Counted from the first letter of the stretch, positions 38,048 through 49,397 are shown. The stretch: DNA of 64,000 nt from Euonymus europaeus (GCA_963580455.1 OY756965.1:6088501-6152500); one strand, 5' to 3'. Notes: generated by a model not told the origin, from the letters alone. Translations and numbers: made by a program.

Positions 38048-38353
38048 CTATCCGATAAGACAACCAGGCCAAGTGAACACAAAATGATCATTAGATCCAT
38101 CATCAAGTGGATTGAAGAAGAGAAAGATGTGAGATCCATCATGAATTCCACAATCAACTAAAGCGGCTCCATCTTCATCAATACTAATCATGTAATCGCA
38201 ATGGCATTGATTCTTGTCCGGAATCAGGATGAGGCGATCACGAGGAAGGTTTTGCTGAGCTCCAATTTCTCGCTTGAGATCGGCTATTGTGGCATCATTT
38301 CCCAATTGAATGTAGAATAGATTTCCCGTCAATATCTCCACCACCACCCTCAT
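38048..38353 (-). CDS. Small ubiquitin-like domain protein
   Basis: A single-exon frame of 101 aa. The first about 75 residues match the ubiquitin fold pattern: a beta hairpin (MRVVVEILTGNLFYIQL), then the helix (ATIADLKREIGAQQNLPRDRLILI), then strands ending near SHIFLF. Unlike ubiquitin it lacks the C-terminal di-glycine and continues with a tail (NPLDDGSNDHFVFTW). It therefore cannot be a conjugating modifier as is and more likely acts as a stand-alone Ubl or binding module. Cysteines CHC near the middle are unusual for the fold. It stands alone between repeats. A longer spliced form is possible because the gene is short, but the ATG at 38353 fits the start of the domain exactly. Identity as a ubiquitin-like protein is from pattern, not from a named orthologue. 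Confidence 0.7.
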   Translation of the reverse strand: MRVVVEILTGNLFYIQLGNDATIADLKREIGAQQNLPRDRLILIPDKNQCHCDYMISIDEDGAALVDCGIHDGSHIFLFFNPLDDGSNDHFVFTWPGCLIG

Positions 38354-38659
38354 TGCAGGCTATATGTATAACTAACTGGTTATAAAAGTGTCTCATTTAA
38401 GAGAAATATATAGGGAAGAGAAATGAAGATATGAAATTATAAATGATTTGAGAGTTTTTCACGTCCACTGCATGCTTGTTAGTTAGTTAATAACATGCCC
38501 TTTACATGATACTCATCAAACCAAAATAATTTTAGCAAATATTGCTACTCAAAATTAAATTTGTCATTCGCTAGTGTTTTGAAATAGTCAAAGTCAACAA
38601 ACAGCATAGATATTTTATTGGGTTTCTTGTTTTCTGCTGCATTCATCCATCATACATTT

Positions 38660-39525
38660 TGTTAATGCCGGCTCTTTCCCAAAATCACAAGGTCAAGGGT
38701 TTGAGCAGCCACTAACGTGGTGATTTATCACACAAATCCAATTGGGCCTTATCCTAGGTGAGACAATTTCTCCTCGAGCTGGGGTCTGCCCCACTCTACA
38801 GACATGTCTCCCCAAGGCACATATACGGGTGTTAATGTCAAATTGAAAACCTGCCGCTCCTCAGTGACTGTGTCCCAATTTGTCCCTAACACATTCCAAA
38901 CCTTGTTCTAGAGGGACTTAACTAGGCAATTTTGCTAGAGCTCAAGGGCTTCGCTGAGTTGGTTCCTAACATTTCATATAAACTCATGAGTCTTTAGGAT
39001 CGGTTCCAAACCTCTCGTCAACATTTTATGGCCACAACCACCCTGTTAAAAATAGCACGAGGTATTTGTCGGAGCTAAAAATTGCCCAAGTCCTTCACAC
39101 AATGAATGACTCATGGCAAGTTACACAAACAACAAGCCCACGACCTAAGTTAATGTCGACATGACAGGCCCACAGCCTAGGTAATAGCCGATGCAATAGG
39201 CCCATGGCCTGGTTTATACTCGACACAATAGGCCCACAGCCAAAAAGACCCACTAGTCCCCTAGCCTAGTTGAACTTTGACACAAAGTGGTTTTAGCGTC
39301 CAACTCATATATCACATGCTACCAACGCATCACATGATTTTGAGGCCTGTAAATACTATTTCTCTTTCTACATTTCTCACTCATCTTCCTGACTTAACCG
39401 TCGGAGCTTCATTTGCTTGCACTACATTGGTGCTAAGCTATGATCCAACGATTCTTTTTGTTACCTTTGTAGATTATTGGTGCCCTTTTGCAATATTTTT
39501 GTGATTTTGGATTTTCATATATACA
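38660..39525 (+). mobile_element. Probable LTR of a Tat-like gypsy element
   Basis: The block begins TGTTAATGCCGGCTC and ends ATATATACA. It is followed at 39526 by ATTTGGTGCTCACC, resembling the primer-binding region of plant Tat/Athila gypsy elements. The ends are TG...CA. Inside, about 39155-39245 contains three imperfect copies of a unit with AGGCCCACAGCC/AGGCCCATGGCC and TCGACACAATAG. The left boundary is tentative and no duplication could be tested because the 3' end of the element is not found. Confidence 0.45.
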
Positions 39526-39850
39526 ATTTGGTGCTCACCTTGGACCCTAACAATATTTTTCTCTAGCAAAATTCACAATTTTACGATGACCAACAACCCT
39601 AAGAATCTAGGATCTAGCAGCACGACATACAACACGCACAAGACAGATAGGAAAAATCATCACTAGGTTCAAAGCCCTAGAAGAAGACAAGATGGCAATA
39701 CACAGTGAAAATCTTACATTACAGTATAAGTTGGATCAACTCATGTCACAAATCACTCTGCGCAAGGTCGAATCAATGAGACGCTCACGATTTCATGCAG
39801 TTTTTCGATCTACAAAGACTAGGTGAAGAGTCTTGTCAACATAGCTACAT
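39526..39850 (+). pseudogene. Start of gypsy gag, truncated
   Basis: After the primer-site-like sequence, an ATG at about 39575 gives MTNNPKNLGSSSTT. After a frame change the sequence reads RFKALEEDKMAIHSENLTLQYKLDQL, a heptad-like helix such as occurs at the N-terminus of Tat-lineage gag. Similarity stops by about 39850. No later gag or pol follows, so the relic is 5' only. Confidence 0.4.
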
Positions 39851-40015
39851 CCAGACGACAGTTGAGAACCTATTGCTACCTCACTCTCTACTGATACTAG
39901 AATCCCCACCAGTTGTGATTAGAGTAAATACAATAAGACAATTATGTTGGGTTAATAAATTCAAAAAATGGGTTCCATTTCTATCTCACAAAAATTCTAG
40001 TTTCAATACTATCAA

Positions 40016-40697
40016 ATCAATATAACACATATTTCAATACATTCACATCACTAAAACACATATCTCAATACAAAACCATTATCCAACCATCTACTCTTTC
40101 GTTCTCTCATCAATTCTCAAACAAAATTATACCAAAATTCATAATGGTCACACATCTTTTACAAAAAGTCAAGCCACATCATCATCCATATCACCAAAAC
40201 ACATCTCCCAATACAGACACATCAGCAAAACACATTTTTTCAATGGGCTAATATAAACAAACCCAATCTACTGTCAACCCTCCCCTATAAATGTCTTGTC
40301 CTAGCATGCATGTGAATCCCTAATAATAAACATGTAATAAAAAAAATCAAACACGGTTGCCACGGGGCAATAAACTCTACGAAAAAGGTTATAATAGTAC
40401 TTGCCATCAGTTCTTGAACAATTGACCACGCATCATCGAAGCTACCGACAATTTAGTTAAGCGCAACAGAAAAAAGGACATGACGTAATTATTATGTGCA
40501 TGCACCCGCATAGAACTTAAAGAAGACAAGTCATTACCGGACATGAAAAGAAGGCAGAACGTGTATTAACATTGTAAAGACGGGAAGAGAGATAGGAAGA
40601 GAGGTCATGTCACGAGTCCCGACAGCATAGTAAGGGATGATGTCTGTCCAGCTGGCCAACCCTCCCCTATAGATGTCTTGTCCTAGCATGCATGTGA
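40016..40697. repeat. Degenerate CA-rich repeats and a 41-bp direct repeat
   Basis: About four imperfect copies of AAAACACATCTCAATAC occur between 40016 and 40245. A 41-bp sequence beginning CAACCCTCCCCTATA and ending GCATGCATGTGA occurs at 40275-40315 and 40657-40697 with one difference. The 12-mer ACCCTCCCCTAT within it recurs inverted at 45072-45083, on the far side of the transposase gene, so these may be remnants of Mutator terminal repeats. No coding sequence lies here. Confidence 0.5.
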
Positions 40698-40849
40698 CAG
40701 GCGTGTGTTAAAAAATTTGTCATTTACAAGGTAAAAAAATAATTTGTAAGCTATTGTGGAAAATTTGACAAGTTCTACTTAAATTTTTAATTTTTTGATT
40801 TGTAAAATTATTTAATTAAATATAAAATCTTATCACAAAACAAATAAGG

Positions 40850-43371
40850 ATGAAGAACATGTAATATCACATTATATATGGAAGCAATCAACAGACCCAT
40901 GTCGGGCATTGTCATCCAGTGCTAGAACGGTGCTTCGACATCATTTTGAAAGAAGTTCAGTGAGTTTCTAACAACACACGCTCTCTCATAACCGCCAAGT
41001 ATTTCAACATATTGTCCCCAAAATGTGTCCATCTTTGCTATCAAGTTATATCGAACATTGGGCCATTCATCCTCTTGATGATCAAGAGACATAGCTATCG
41101 ACCGAAATCCGCAATTTCCATCTGCTCTGACATCTTGTACGTCCCTAATATATGGATGCAGTATAGCAGGGAATTGATGAATATACAATCGTGAAGAGTT
41201 TTTTTTTCTTTCTCTGTCTCGAACTTCCTTATGTCGAGAGAGACTGCGTACTGTAAATAGAGGAGCAACTGTGTCTCGGTTGTCCATTAGTGTTCAAAAA
41301 ATCATGCTCAAAGATCATTGAATCGGGGCGTAGGGATGCGGAGCTGTGTCTGTGAGGTTCCGGATGTTGAACAAATTCACTCTGATCATCAACACGTGCA
41401 GCTAGATTTTTTTTGGTGGTGGTGGGTACCTTTTTCTTTGTAGAGGGGCGCCCTCTAGTGTTGGTCTTCACAGCCGGTTCACGAAGAGAAGTGCTAGAAG
41501 GTCTGAATATCTCCCTCAACTTTCTTAGCCAACTGACTTTAATATGTCTTATCTGATGCTTGAACTGTTCTGTGAACATTTGTACATCGGCGGTACAGTC
41601 GATGTCATCCTCTTCAAGCGGCTGGTATGAAAATAAATCAAGCTTTCTCCAAAATTGATCGATGGCATCAAGCGGTATAGTGTGACCTTTGCTCACGTAC
41701 ATGGCTAATTCGTGAGCACACGGTAGTCCATAGCTCCTACGAATTTGACATCTGCATCTGTAAGCAACCTCTCCAACATCTTTTGACCGCTCAAACTCTG
41801 TCCAAATGAGATCTAATGCCTCGATTGAAACAAAACCATGTAAATCCTGAAAGTAATGTATGTTGCATCGGTGTGGAACTATGGTTCTGCTTCTCTCAAT
41901 GCTTGCTTTGATAGCTGTGTCCTGCGATTGTATAACCTGATGAATCCATCTGATGGATCTATCCAAGTCTGACTGTGATGAGCATAAATATCTTTTCAGC
42001 TTAGCATGCTGACTCTCTACCCTATTAGTCGTGTGGTTTCCAAAATGCAGATATCTATCAGTCCAGGCGGACACACACATCTCATTATACGGTGTCAACC
42101 ATACATCTTTCAGATATTGTAACACTCTTGGAAACTTCTGTAATAGTACTTCAAAGAGTTCCATATTATTGACGTACGCGCTTTCATTTTCAGATTCGAG
42201 AACTGTACTCCACATGCGGTAGAATGCATTCCAGGCTCTATTGTCTTGTATTGATGGCCTGCAATTCGTTAAGATACATTGATAGATGTGCCATCTACAG
42301 AGTAGTTTTGAAGCGTCAGGAAATATCTGAGCACATGCTTTCATTAATCCGAGCTCTCTATCTGTAACTATAACTCGTGTGCCAGTGCATTCATTTGTTG
42401 CAGATCGCAAACATTCCAAAGCCCAGGTATAACTGGCCGTATTTTCTGAATTCAAATATGCGAATGCTATGCAAAATGTCAGACTAGTTGAAGTCACACC
42501 AACAATTTCAAGGAGAGGCAACCCGTACCTATTGGTCTGATATGTAGCATCCATCAATAATACTTGTGGAAATGCACGCACTTGCGCTAGCGAGTCAGGA
42601 TGTGCGAAGAATAAATCTTCCAGCTCATTGGTTGTAGGGTTAGCCCTGAAATCAAAAAAGTATCCATGAACATTGAGGAATGTTAACACATTCTGCATCT
42701 GTGATTGGCCCAATTTCGCAGCGGTGGTGTACTTTTTGCGAGCATTGTATATGGTTATGATCGTTGAAACGTTGTTCGGATCTCGCTTTTCCAACTCTGT
42801 CAAAATGTCACGTGACTTGGCATTTTGCTCAGACATGTCAGTCATAACTTGAATTTCAGATTCAGAAAGTCTACCGGGGTATGGATGTCCCTCCATATAT
42901 GTTGCAGGAGCATGATTATGCTCTGCACACACCACCTCCAACATCCAATTATCGTCTAGCTTGTTCCTCCCTTTCAGTTTGAACGGACAATCCATTTTTT
43001 TGGTGCCAGTATGCTTCGTTGAGGGCTTCTTGCTTTGATAATTGCCACCGCGATCATATTTAAATTGTAATCTGAATTTTTTACCGAAACCACCAATATC
43101 AGATCTACTAATGATGATGATATATCCCAATTTGTATCCGGTCTGTTGAACCCAATCAATCAACGATTGACGTGATGTGAACACCTGAGAATGTATTAGT
43201 TTTTATTATTTTGTGGTGTATAATAATAAACTTATATGAATTAGTATAGGATTAATATATACAAATTTACAAATATTCATTCAACCTAACAAAATAACTC
43301 ATTTGACTTAAATTTTATACCATATCGGTTTCAAATTCATAGTCATCGTTGACTTCGATGTGCTCCGTCAT
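40850..43371 (-). pseudogene. Mutator-like (MULE) transposase with OTU protease tail, broken
   Basis: Exon 1 is 43371-43321 (17 codons from ATG). Exon 2 starts at 43184 after a 136-bp GT-AG intron, joining in frame to give a 667-codon frame ending at 41229. Numbering from the exon 2 start: a FAR1/WRKY-GCM1-like zinc-binding region (about 60-95, CPF...C...HNH), the MULE DDE core with D212 (LLMDATYQ), D275 (VTDRELG) and E390 (NRVESQHAK), a CRWH block, and a SWIM zinc finger C477-x-C479...C489-x-H491. A basic linker (RGRPSTKKK) follows. An OTU-type cysteine protease (ADGNCGFRSIA, catalytic C) is in a different frame from 41287. TAG at 40922-40924 stops that frame, but similarity (HWMTMPDMG...ASIYNV) continues to about 40850. 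The frameshift plus nonsense codon mark a pseudogene unless an unseen intron bridges the frames. The transposase part itself is intact. Confidence 0.85.
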
Positions 43372-45680
43372 CTCCCAAAAAACTCCAACAAGCTGAACAA
43401 AGTTTATCACCTTCTCTAAAAGTTCCAATAAAATACCTTTAATACCATTATACATCAAATGATTAAAAAATAGTATTGGACGTGTGCCTAACATTGAACT
43501 CTAAAGCTTTTGTCGTAAATTTCATGAAGAAGATCTCATTATCCAAATTTCTATGATATTAATTTTGTTAGGAAACGCTGTAACGAAAAGACAATAAGTT
43601 TACTAGAAAATTTGTTCTTTTTTTTTTAACTTTTTTTGTACAATAGCATACCATTCAGAGCACACCTTGAGATTCCCGCTGCGAGAACAAAAACATAACT
43701 AGAACATTACACCAAAAACTAATCCAAATTTAACATACAACTCCATTTAGTGAAATGTTTCAGAAACTTGAGTTAGATTTTAGAAGAAAAACGACTGACT
43801 TTACTTTCAATGATGCAAATAAACAGTAAACACACAGTGAGGACTACTACTTGCATGATTCATATTTGTGGCAACTACTTTTCTACAACTCTATTTGTTG
43901 CTCTCTGAAATTAATAATATAGATATCCAAAATATAATATTCAACAGAGGAAATTCTTCATAGCAAAACGATTCATTAATGAAACTTATTTTTCTTTGTT
44001 TTAATAGTGAGTGTCTGTTTCAATTTGTTAACAATTATTAACAAAAACTAAAACTATTCCTGTAATTAGTGCATTGAGGTTAGACAATATCCAGGGGCAA
44101 CTCTTTTTTGCTTCAAAGCTTGTTCTCAGTTTAAATCATCTAGAGGAAGATATGACTCACTCACTGAAAGTCCATATGTCAACAACCCTCACATTTAACC
44201 TCGCAACGATGAGAAACTTAGATTTATGTGTAAATGCTCACTTTTAGAGATATACAATAAACAGATTCTTAATGAATTACCACAAATGTAAAGGCAAACG
44301 CTGAAATTAGAATCTTGCAACAAAGAAAAGCAAAGAACCTTAAATGCACAAATCATACATGAGATAAGATATGTTGTTCACAGTCCACAGTCCACAGCCC
44401 AAGCGTGTGTTGTTGTGTGTGTGGCAGCTGCAGTGAATGACAAGAATTGGAGTGATGAGATAAGATGCTTGTGTGTGTTAATCATTGTTTCATTCCTCTG
44501 TGCTATAGTTTCATTCAAGTCGATATTGTACTTTACTTGAAAGAGATCCGTAGGCGAAAGCTAGCCTCCTAAACGAAGCTTTGGGAACGAACTCTAGAAT
44601 TCCTTTGTTAAGCAAGATTATAATTAGATGAATTCCATTTTCTAAGCACGTAATCATAATACTTTAAAAATCTAATCATAATACTATAGAGTGTGAGAGA
44701 TAAAGCTTTAAAGGAATTAGAATACAATACCGTTGAATTGACGAAGAAAGTTCTTGGGTCTTGATGAAGGTATCCAACAATCCTCTTCAGCTTCTTCAAG
44801 TAATAATGAGAATAATGAGAATACTACTGTCTAAGTAAGCCCATATATGTAAGCAAAAATATAAGGATATTCTCGTCATTTTAAAAATTATAGTACAACA
44901 CTTTCCGTGCAACCATTATTTTAATAGGACTTGTACCAGTACAATAATTGATATTTACTTTAAAAAAAGATTGATTTGACAATGAATAAGTTTTTGTCCG
45001 AAATACCTCTACTGAGACCGTATGCACGCCCTTACTTTTATGCTCACTTTATGTCAATTATTGATAGAGGAATAGGGGAGGGTAGATAATAGGTTTATAG
45101 GGTGAGGGTTGCTTTAGTATTTCCCTTTTTTAATACAATCACATTAACAAAAATACACATTTCTATATATTATCCATTTTCCATAAAAAAAATGTCTTAT
45201 TGTGAAGGCTTTAGTGCCAATCTGTATAATGTCTCGAGCATAAGTGTCGGCCTAGCCTTTTTAGCGGGTAACTCCATGGAGATTGACCACGCTAGGAGGC
45301 TCATGACGCCTTCATCCTACGAATCCCTAGAGTGCCAAACCTGATCAAGAAAAGTCAAGCAGACAATTTTGCCCACTCTTATTCACTGATTCATGAGCAA
45401 ACCGAGGCACCGAGCAAGATTTACACGTCATCATAGGCTATTGAACGGGTTCATGAATTTATTTCATCCTTAAATGATTTTATTTTGTTTTTGAAAATAA
45501 AATAACATCTTTAATAATAACTTTGGGTTGGACGGACGAGGTTGGGAAAGTGGGCTAGCAAATTGCAATGTTTCATGGGCCACCTACCTCTCAAGGCAAC
45601 CAATATTGGAAACAATCTTCCATCTACAACTTCAACTAACCACCACCCATTACCCACTCTCTCTAAGGGATAAACCCACA
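43372..45680. other. No recognisable gene
   Basis: AT-rich sequence with short open frames only. A GTGTGTTGTTGTGTGTGTGG run lies at about 44405-44424. Part may be the 5' side of the Mutator-like element, because ATAGGGGAGGGT at 45072-45083 mirrors a motif at 40659-40670. The last about 150 bp are the presumed 5' UTR of the next gene. Confidence 0.5.
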
Positions 45681-46271
45681 ATGGCATCCACCCTCATTCT
45701 CAGACTCTGTACCAGTACCACAACAAACCCCGCCGCTGCCACCACCACTTTCACTCTCCAATCTCACAATTTCTGCTCCAAACTCGGATTCCCTGTAAAA
45801 CACAGACGACAAATCACTAAGCTCCTCCACGTGTCGACGCCCACAAACAATCCGGTCACCAAGCCGTCCTCCCCAGAACCCACACAAGAAACCATATTCT
45901 TCGACGGTGGAGCCCACTACGGCGACCTATTAGCGAACCTGCTCCTGGGTTTTACAATTCTGTGGCTTCCATTGACTCTGGCAGCTGTTTCAAGGGCATT
46001 TTATCTCAGATACAGGTTCACGAACCTGCGGGTGACGGTGGTATCGGGACTGACGGGTCAGGATAGGTGCGACTTCTCTTACAAAGTGATCAAGGACGTG
46101 CAGGTTGTGCCTCGTTTTGTGGGTGAGTGGGGTGACATTGTCATTACTTTGAAGGATGGTACCAAGGTTGATCTTAGAAGCGTGCCTAAATTTAGGGAGA
46201 TTGCCAAGTATTGTCTGTCTATGGCTGAGAAACCTGCAGCTTTGAAGGAATCTGGGCCTAAAGGGTTTTAG
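45681..46271 (+). CDS. Probable plastid membrane protein with bacterial-type PH domain
   Basis: A single exon of 196 aa from ATG 45681. The open frame extends upstream to 45528, but MASTLILRLC is the better start because it opens a Ser/Thr-rich, acid-poor transit-peptide-like segment (about 1-50). One hydrophobic segment lies at 82-106 (LLANLLLGFTILWLPLTLAAVS). It is followed by YLRYRFTNLRVTVVSGLTGQDRCDFSY and VIKDVQVVPRFVGEWGDIVITLKDG, the pattern of YdbS/DUF304-type bacterial PH domains (about 109-180). Proteins of this kind sit in plastid membranes in plants, and I do not know a proven function. AATAAA near 46393 is a candidate poly(A) signal. I do not assign a symbol. Confidence 0.8.
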   Translation: MASTLILRLCTSTTTNPAAATTTFTLQSHNFCSKLGFPVKHRRQITKLLHVSTPTNNPVTKPSSPEPTQETIFFDGGAHYGDLLANLLLGFTILWLPLTLAAVSRAFYLRYRFTNLRVTVVSGLTGQDRCDFSYKVIKDVQVVPRFVGEWGDIVITLKDGTKVDLRSVPKFREIAKYCLSMAEKPAALKESGPKGF

Positions 46272-47428
46272 ATCGAGGGGATGGTTTTCTGCTTCCTTGA
46301 GCTATGTAAAAGCAAATCATATTTCAATTCGTCAAGATTATAGTCTGCTCATGTTTGTGATTTTTTTTTTTTTTTTAATTTGTGGAGTTATTCTAATAAA
46401 CTTGCGTTGTAGCTGCTTGGACTTCAGTAAATAAGGAAATGACAGTAAACTCTTTTATGCCAGAGACAATAGTAGCAAAGCAAGAAAGATGAAAACTTTC
46501 TGTCAATCTTGGATTGGGGCGAGATTCAAGAATCCGTCTTATCCCGACCCTGTCTTGGGTCAAGGGATAGAATGTAAGTTGCGGATTATGCAGTTCAACA
46601 GTAAGGGAGGAGGGGTTTTCACGTTGCCTACCAAAGGGCGGCCCACCAGCGTAAGGGCCACGCCCTCAACTCACTGCTGAACCATATGCCCCGAGGGCTT
46701 GAAAGTGGAGGATGTACAGCTATGACAATTAAATCTAATAACCTACCACTTCACCCTAAGGGCACTAAGGTTTAGGACAAGCCGGTGGCCATTGGCCCAA
46801 TGGTTATCTTCTATCAATCTTGAATCTTGAGCTTGTAGCTCTCTTGGACTTCTTTTCTTAGTTCTTACTAACCTTTACAGTGCCACAACTAACCAAAATA
46901 CAAAATCAGGAAATAGTTAGAGAATATTATTTATTTTAGTTTAAACTGATAATTGAGTGACAATTGCTCATGTTTCTGAATTCTGAATCCTGATTTAGTA
47001 TTTTGTTTTTTAACTAACTTGCAGTTTTGAAGGAAAGTTGTCTTGAAAGTTTTGAAAAATTGTTACTATAGCACAAATCGCAATTTCCAGTTTCCTCCAG
47101 CCTCCAACTAACCGCTTTTTCATGGGCCGAAATAGTCCAGAAGGCCCATATCCAAATCCAATTCAACTGTTGACTCACATAAACCACAGATTCCTTAATA
47201 ATCATAGCTAACTACTATATTTCTTCTAATTAGTGGATAATGACCAAATTCATTACGACCGGCACTCAGAATGTCAAAGTTGGCAATCTCATTGAAGCAA
47301 ACTGCAAGTGAGAAACGGCATATATGCCTTAGAAAATTTGATCAAAATGATTCTGAATTTTTACCAAACAAATTAAGATTAGGACGACATGCACCAGTTT
47401 CCATTGAATTTTGGGGCCTAAGTCTGCC
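46272..47428. other. Intergenic, no recognisable gene
   Basis: Presumed 3' UTR to about 46450, then non-coding sequence. A short GC-rich stretch at 46600-46700 (GGGCGGCCCACCAGCG) has no gene I recognise. Confidence 0.5.
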
Positions 47429-47436
47429 TATTTAAA
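47429..47436 (+). promoter_or_regulatory. TATA box of the phytocyanin-like gene
   Basis: TATTTAAA lies 73 bp before the ATG at 47509, a suitable distance for a short leader. Confidence 0.55.
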
Positions 47437-47508
47437 CACTAGGATCAGCCTCTGCAAATCCATCCATTGCAATCCACTGCAGCTTAACTAATTTTCTATT
47501 TTTCTTCA

Positions 47509-48045
47509 ATGGGTCTCAGTAGTAATGGAATGTTAGTATTTGTCCTCCTAGCAGCCTCTCTGGAAGCAATTAATGGCAATGGTCAGGGAAGAACCATCGT
47601 TGTTGGAGGCTCTCAGGGGTGGCGCTCCGGCGTGAACTACACTGATTGGGCAATCCAAAGCAGCCCCTTCTACATAAATGACAAACTTGGTCAGTCTATA
47701 CTCAAAAACCCTCCACGAATTCCTATTAATTAATAGCATTCTTATTATATGCTTCTTCTCATATAATTTTGATTTTGCAATGCAGTTTTCAGGTATGGTG
47801 CACCAAGTGCCAGGAACCCTCCACAAAGTGTCTACTTACTGTCGAACCTATGGAACTACAATAGGTGCGACTTCAGCGGAGCAAGGCTTTTGGCGAGCCC
47901 CCGACAAGGAAGTGGTGGGGGTTTTACATTTACGGTGGATCAATGGAAAGTTCACTACTTTGCCTCCGGTGAGGCCAGTGGACAGAATTGCAAGGCTGAA
48001 CTGATGAAATTTTTTGTGGTGCCATGGCCTCGTCCCAGCGAATGA
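47509..48045 (+). CDS. Secreted phytocyanin-like (cupredoxin) protein lacking copper ligands
   Basis: Two exons, 47509-47689 and 47786-48045, joined by a GT-AG intron of 96 bp to encode 146 aa. A signal peptide covers about residues 1-24 (hydrophobic MLVFVLLAASLEA). The phytocyanin domain follows: VVGGSQGW, NYTDWA with a glycosylation site, FYINDKLVFRYGAP, SVYLLSNLWNYNRCDF, GGGFTFTVDQWKVHYFASGEASGQNC and MKFFVV. Copper phytocyanins use His, Cys, His and Met/Gln. Here the first ligand position appears to be Gln (PQSVYLL) and the CxxxxH segment reads SGEASGQNC, so Cys and second His are missing. The disulphide pair (C in NRCDF and in QNC) remains. It ends soon after the domain, with no Pro-rich tail or GPI signal. 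It resembles the plantacyanin/uclacyanin-related group of non-copper cupredoxins. AATAAA at 48204-48209 is a candidate poly(A) signal. Confidence 0.88.
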
Positions 48046-48384
48046 TCGAATTTACACTATTACTCTCTAATTAATTGTCTGTTCTTGAGATGGGTTCTCA
48101 TCTTCTTTTGTTATGTTTTTGTTTTGGTTTCTGTTTCGTGATGCTGATACTGCATTAGTTATGGGAATAAGTTTCAGAGAGATGTTTTAGTGTACTAGCA
48201 CAGAATAAACTCGATCGCTTTCATTAATTCCTGTCAAAATATAATAATGTTTTGTTTGTCAATGAAAAACTAAAATCGACAAACGCTTTGTTGACTCAGG
48301 CAACTCCATGATTTATGCATTTAATTTCCCTCAAATATGCAGAAAAATATAAATGAAATGAAACCCAGAAGTCCAAGTAGCATC

Positions 48385-48805
48385 TCACACGCTTTCACAT
48401 CCCAAACCCCACCTACCGCACACTCCCCCCAGAGTGAACGCCGCCTCATCAATTCCCGCAATGGAAGCATTACTATTAATCCCCGAATAGTTCGCAGTAG
48501 CAGCCAAATTACTTCCAATTTGCATTTGCTTTTGTTGTTCATGATATTGTTGTGGATGTTCTCTTGCTCTTCTCTTCAATGTGGAATTGCAGTAATTCTT
48601 AACGGCGTTGTCAATCCGACCTGATAGTAACCGGACAATGGTGGCCGATGGATTCCTGTATCGGGCATGGGCCGTTAGAATGGTCTCATCCTCAGCAGCA
48701 GAAAAAGGCATGTGCTCAATATTTCGGCTAAGTTGGTTACATCACATCACCTGAGCCTACAAGACTTGCTGATCGGCCCTTTACGTAACGGCTTATTGGG
48801 AAGAT
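48385..48805 (-). pseudogene. R2R3-MYB pseudogene fragment (subgroup 22, MYB44/73/77-like)
   Basis: Minus-strand 48711-48385 encodes the R3 repeat of a subgroup 22 MYB (PFSAAEDETILTAHARY, then LLSGRIDNAVKNYCNSTLKRR). The tryptophan of the middle helix is lost and the NHWNST motif is changed to NYCNST. Upstream, NQLSRNIEH joins it. Further pieces of R2 (GRS, then SCRLR) appear at about 48805-48740 but only after frame changes, including a lost base in the GRSGKSCR codons and a TGATG duplication before CNQL. The N-terminal part of R2 and most of the C-terminal region are absent. No introns separate R2 from R3, as in functional members of this subgroup. It is a dead copy of a stress-related transcription factor gene. 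Confidence 0.85.
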
Positions 48806-49043
48806 GGAAGTGTGGATAAATTTAGGAGATGAAAAGTTGCAGTACTGCTGCACCTGCAGTAGTTTTATTATCAGGGAACTCTCCGGCTTATCTTCTCTAG
48901 TGCCCAATACAACACTTAATTTATAAAAAATCTAGGCATAGAAAATGTTTCAAAATTCTCCAGGACTCATGAATTGAAAAGACACATAGGAAGATAGCAA
49001 CACAAAACAACTCTACACAGAAAAAAAATGAGAGTAAATAAAA

Positions 49044-49397
49044 ATGAAAGTGGATTGGTCCTCACCTCCCCCAAAAGGTGACATTGTACAAAATTCGATC
49101 CGTTGTGGTTTCAAGGCTATAAATAATGAAGCGGAGTATGAGGCGTTTGATAGCAGGGCTAAACCTAACTCTAGATTTAAAGGTAGGATGAATATGCAAA
49201 TATGCATGCGTTCCGACTCTCAGTTAGTAGTGAACCAACTAAATGGTACCTACCAAGCTCACGGGAAAATGAAGACAGTTTATCTTGAGTTGGCCGAAAA
49301 TCTCAAAGGTGCATTCGAAGAATTTACAATCTCACAGGTACCACAGACCGACAACTCTCATGCAGATGTATCAGCTAATCCTTGGTTGTCGCTTTAG
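49044..49397 (+). pseudogene. Gypsy RNase H (Tat-type second RNase H)
   Basis: The frame reads WSSPPPKGDIVQ, then NNEAEYEAF, SDSQLVVNQLNGTYQAHGKM and ISQVPQTDNSHADVSAN. These are conserved blocks of the additional RNase H found in Tat elements, with the catalytic E and D of EAEYEA and SDSQ present. The segment after NNEAEYEA is altered by an apparent local rearrangement (DSRAKPNSRFKG in place of the usual helix). Confidence 0.8.

Noticed and set aside
40016..40245. Tandem CA-rich motif as a satellite
   Set aside because: Only about four imperfect copies with uneven spacing, so treated as low-complexity sequence.
41229..41287. Programmed frameshift joining the MULE transposase and OTU frames
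   Set aside because: No slippery site or downstream structure was seen, and a nonsense codon further into the OTU region points to simple decay.
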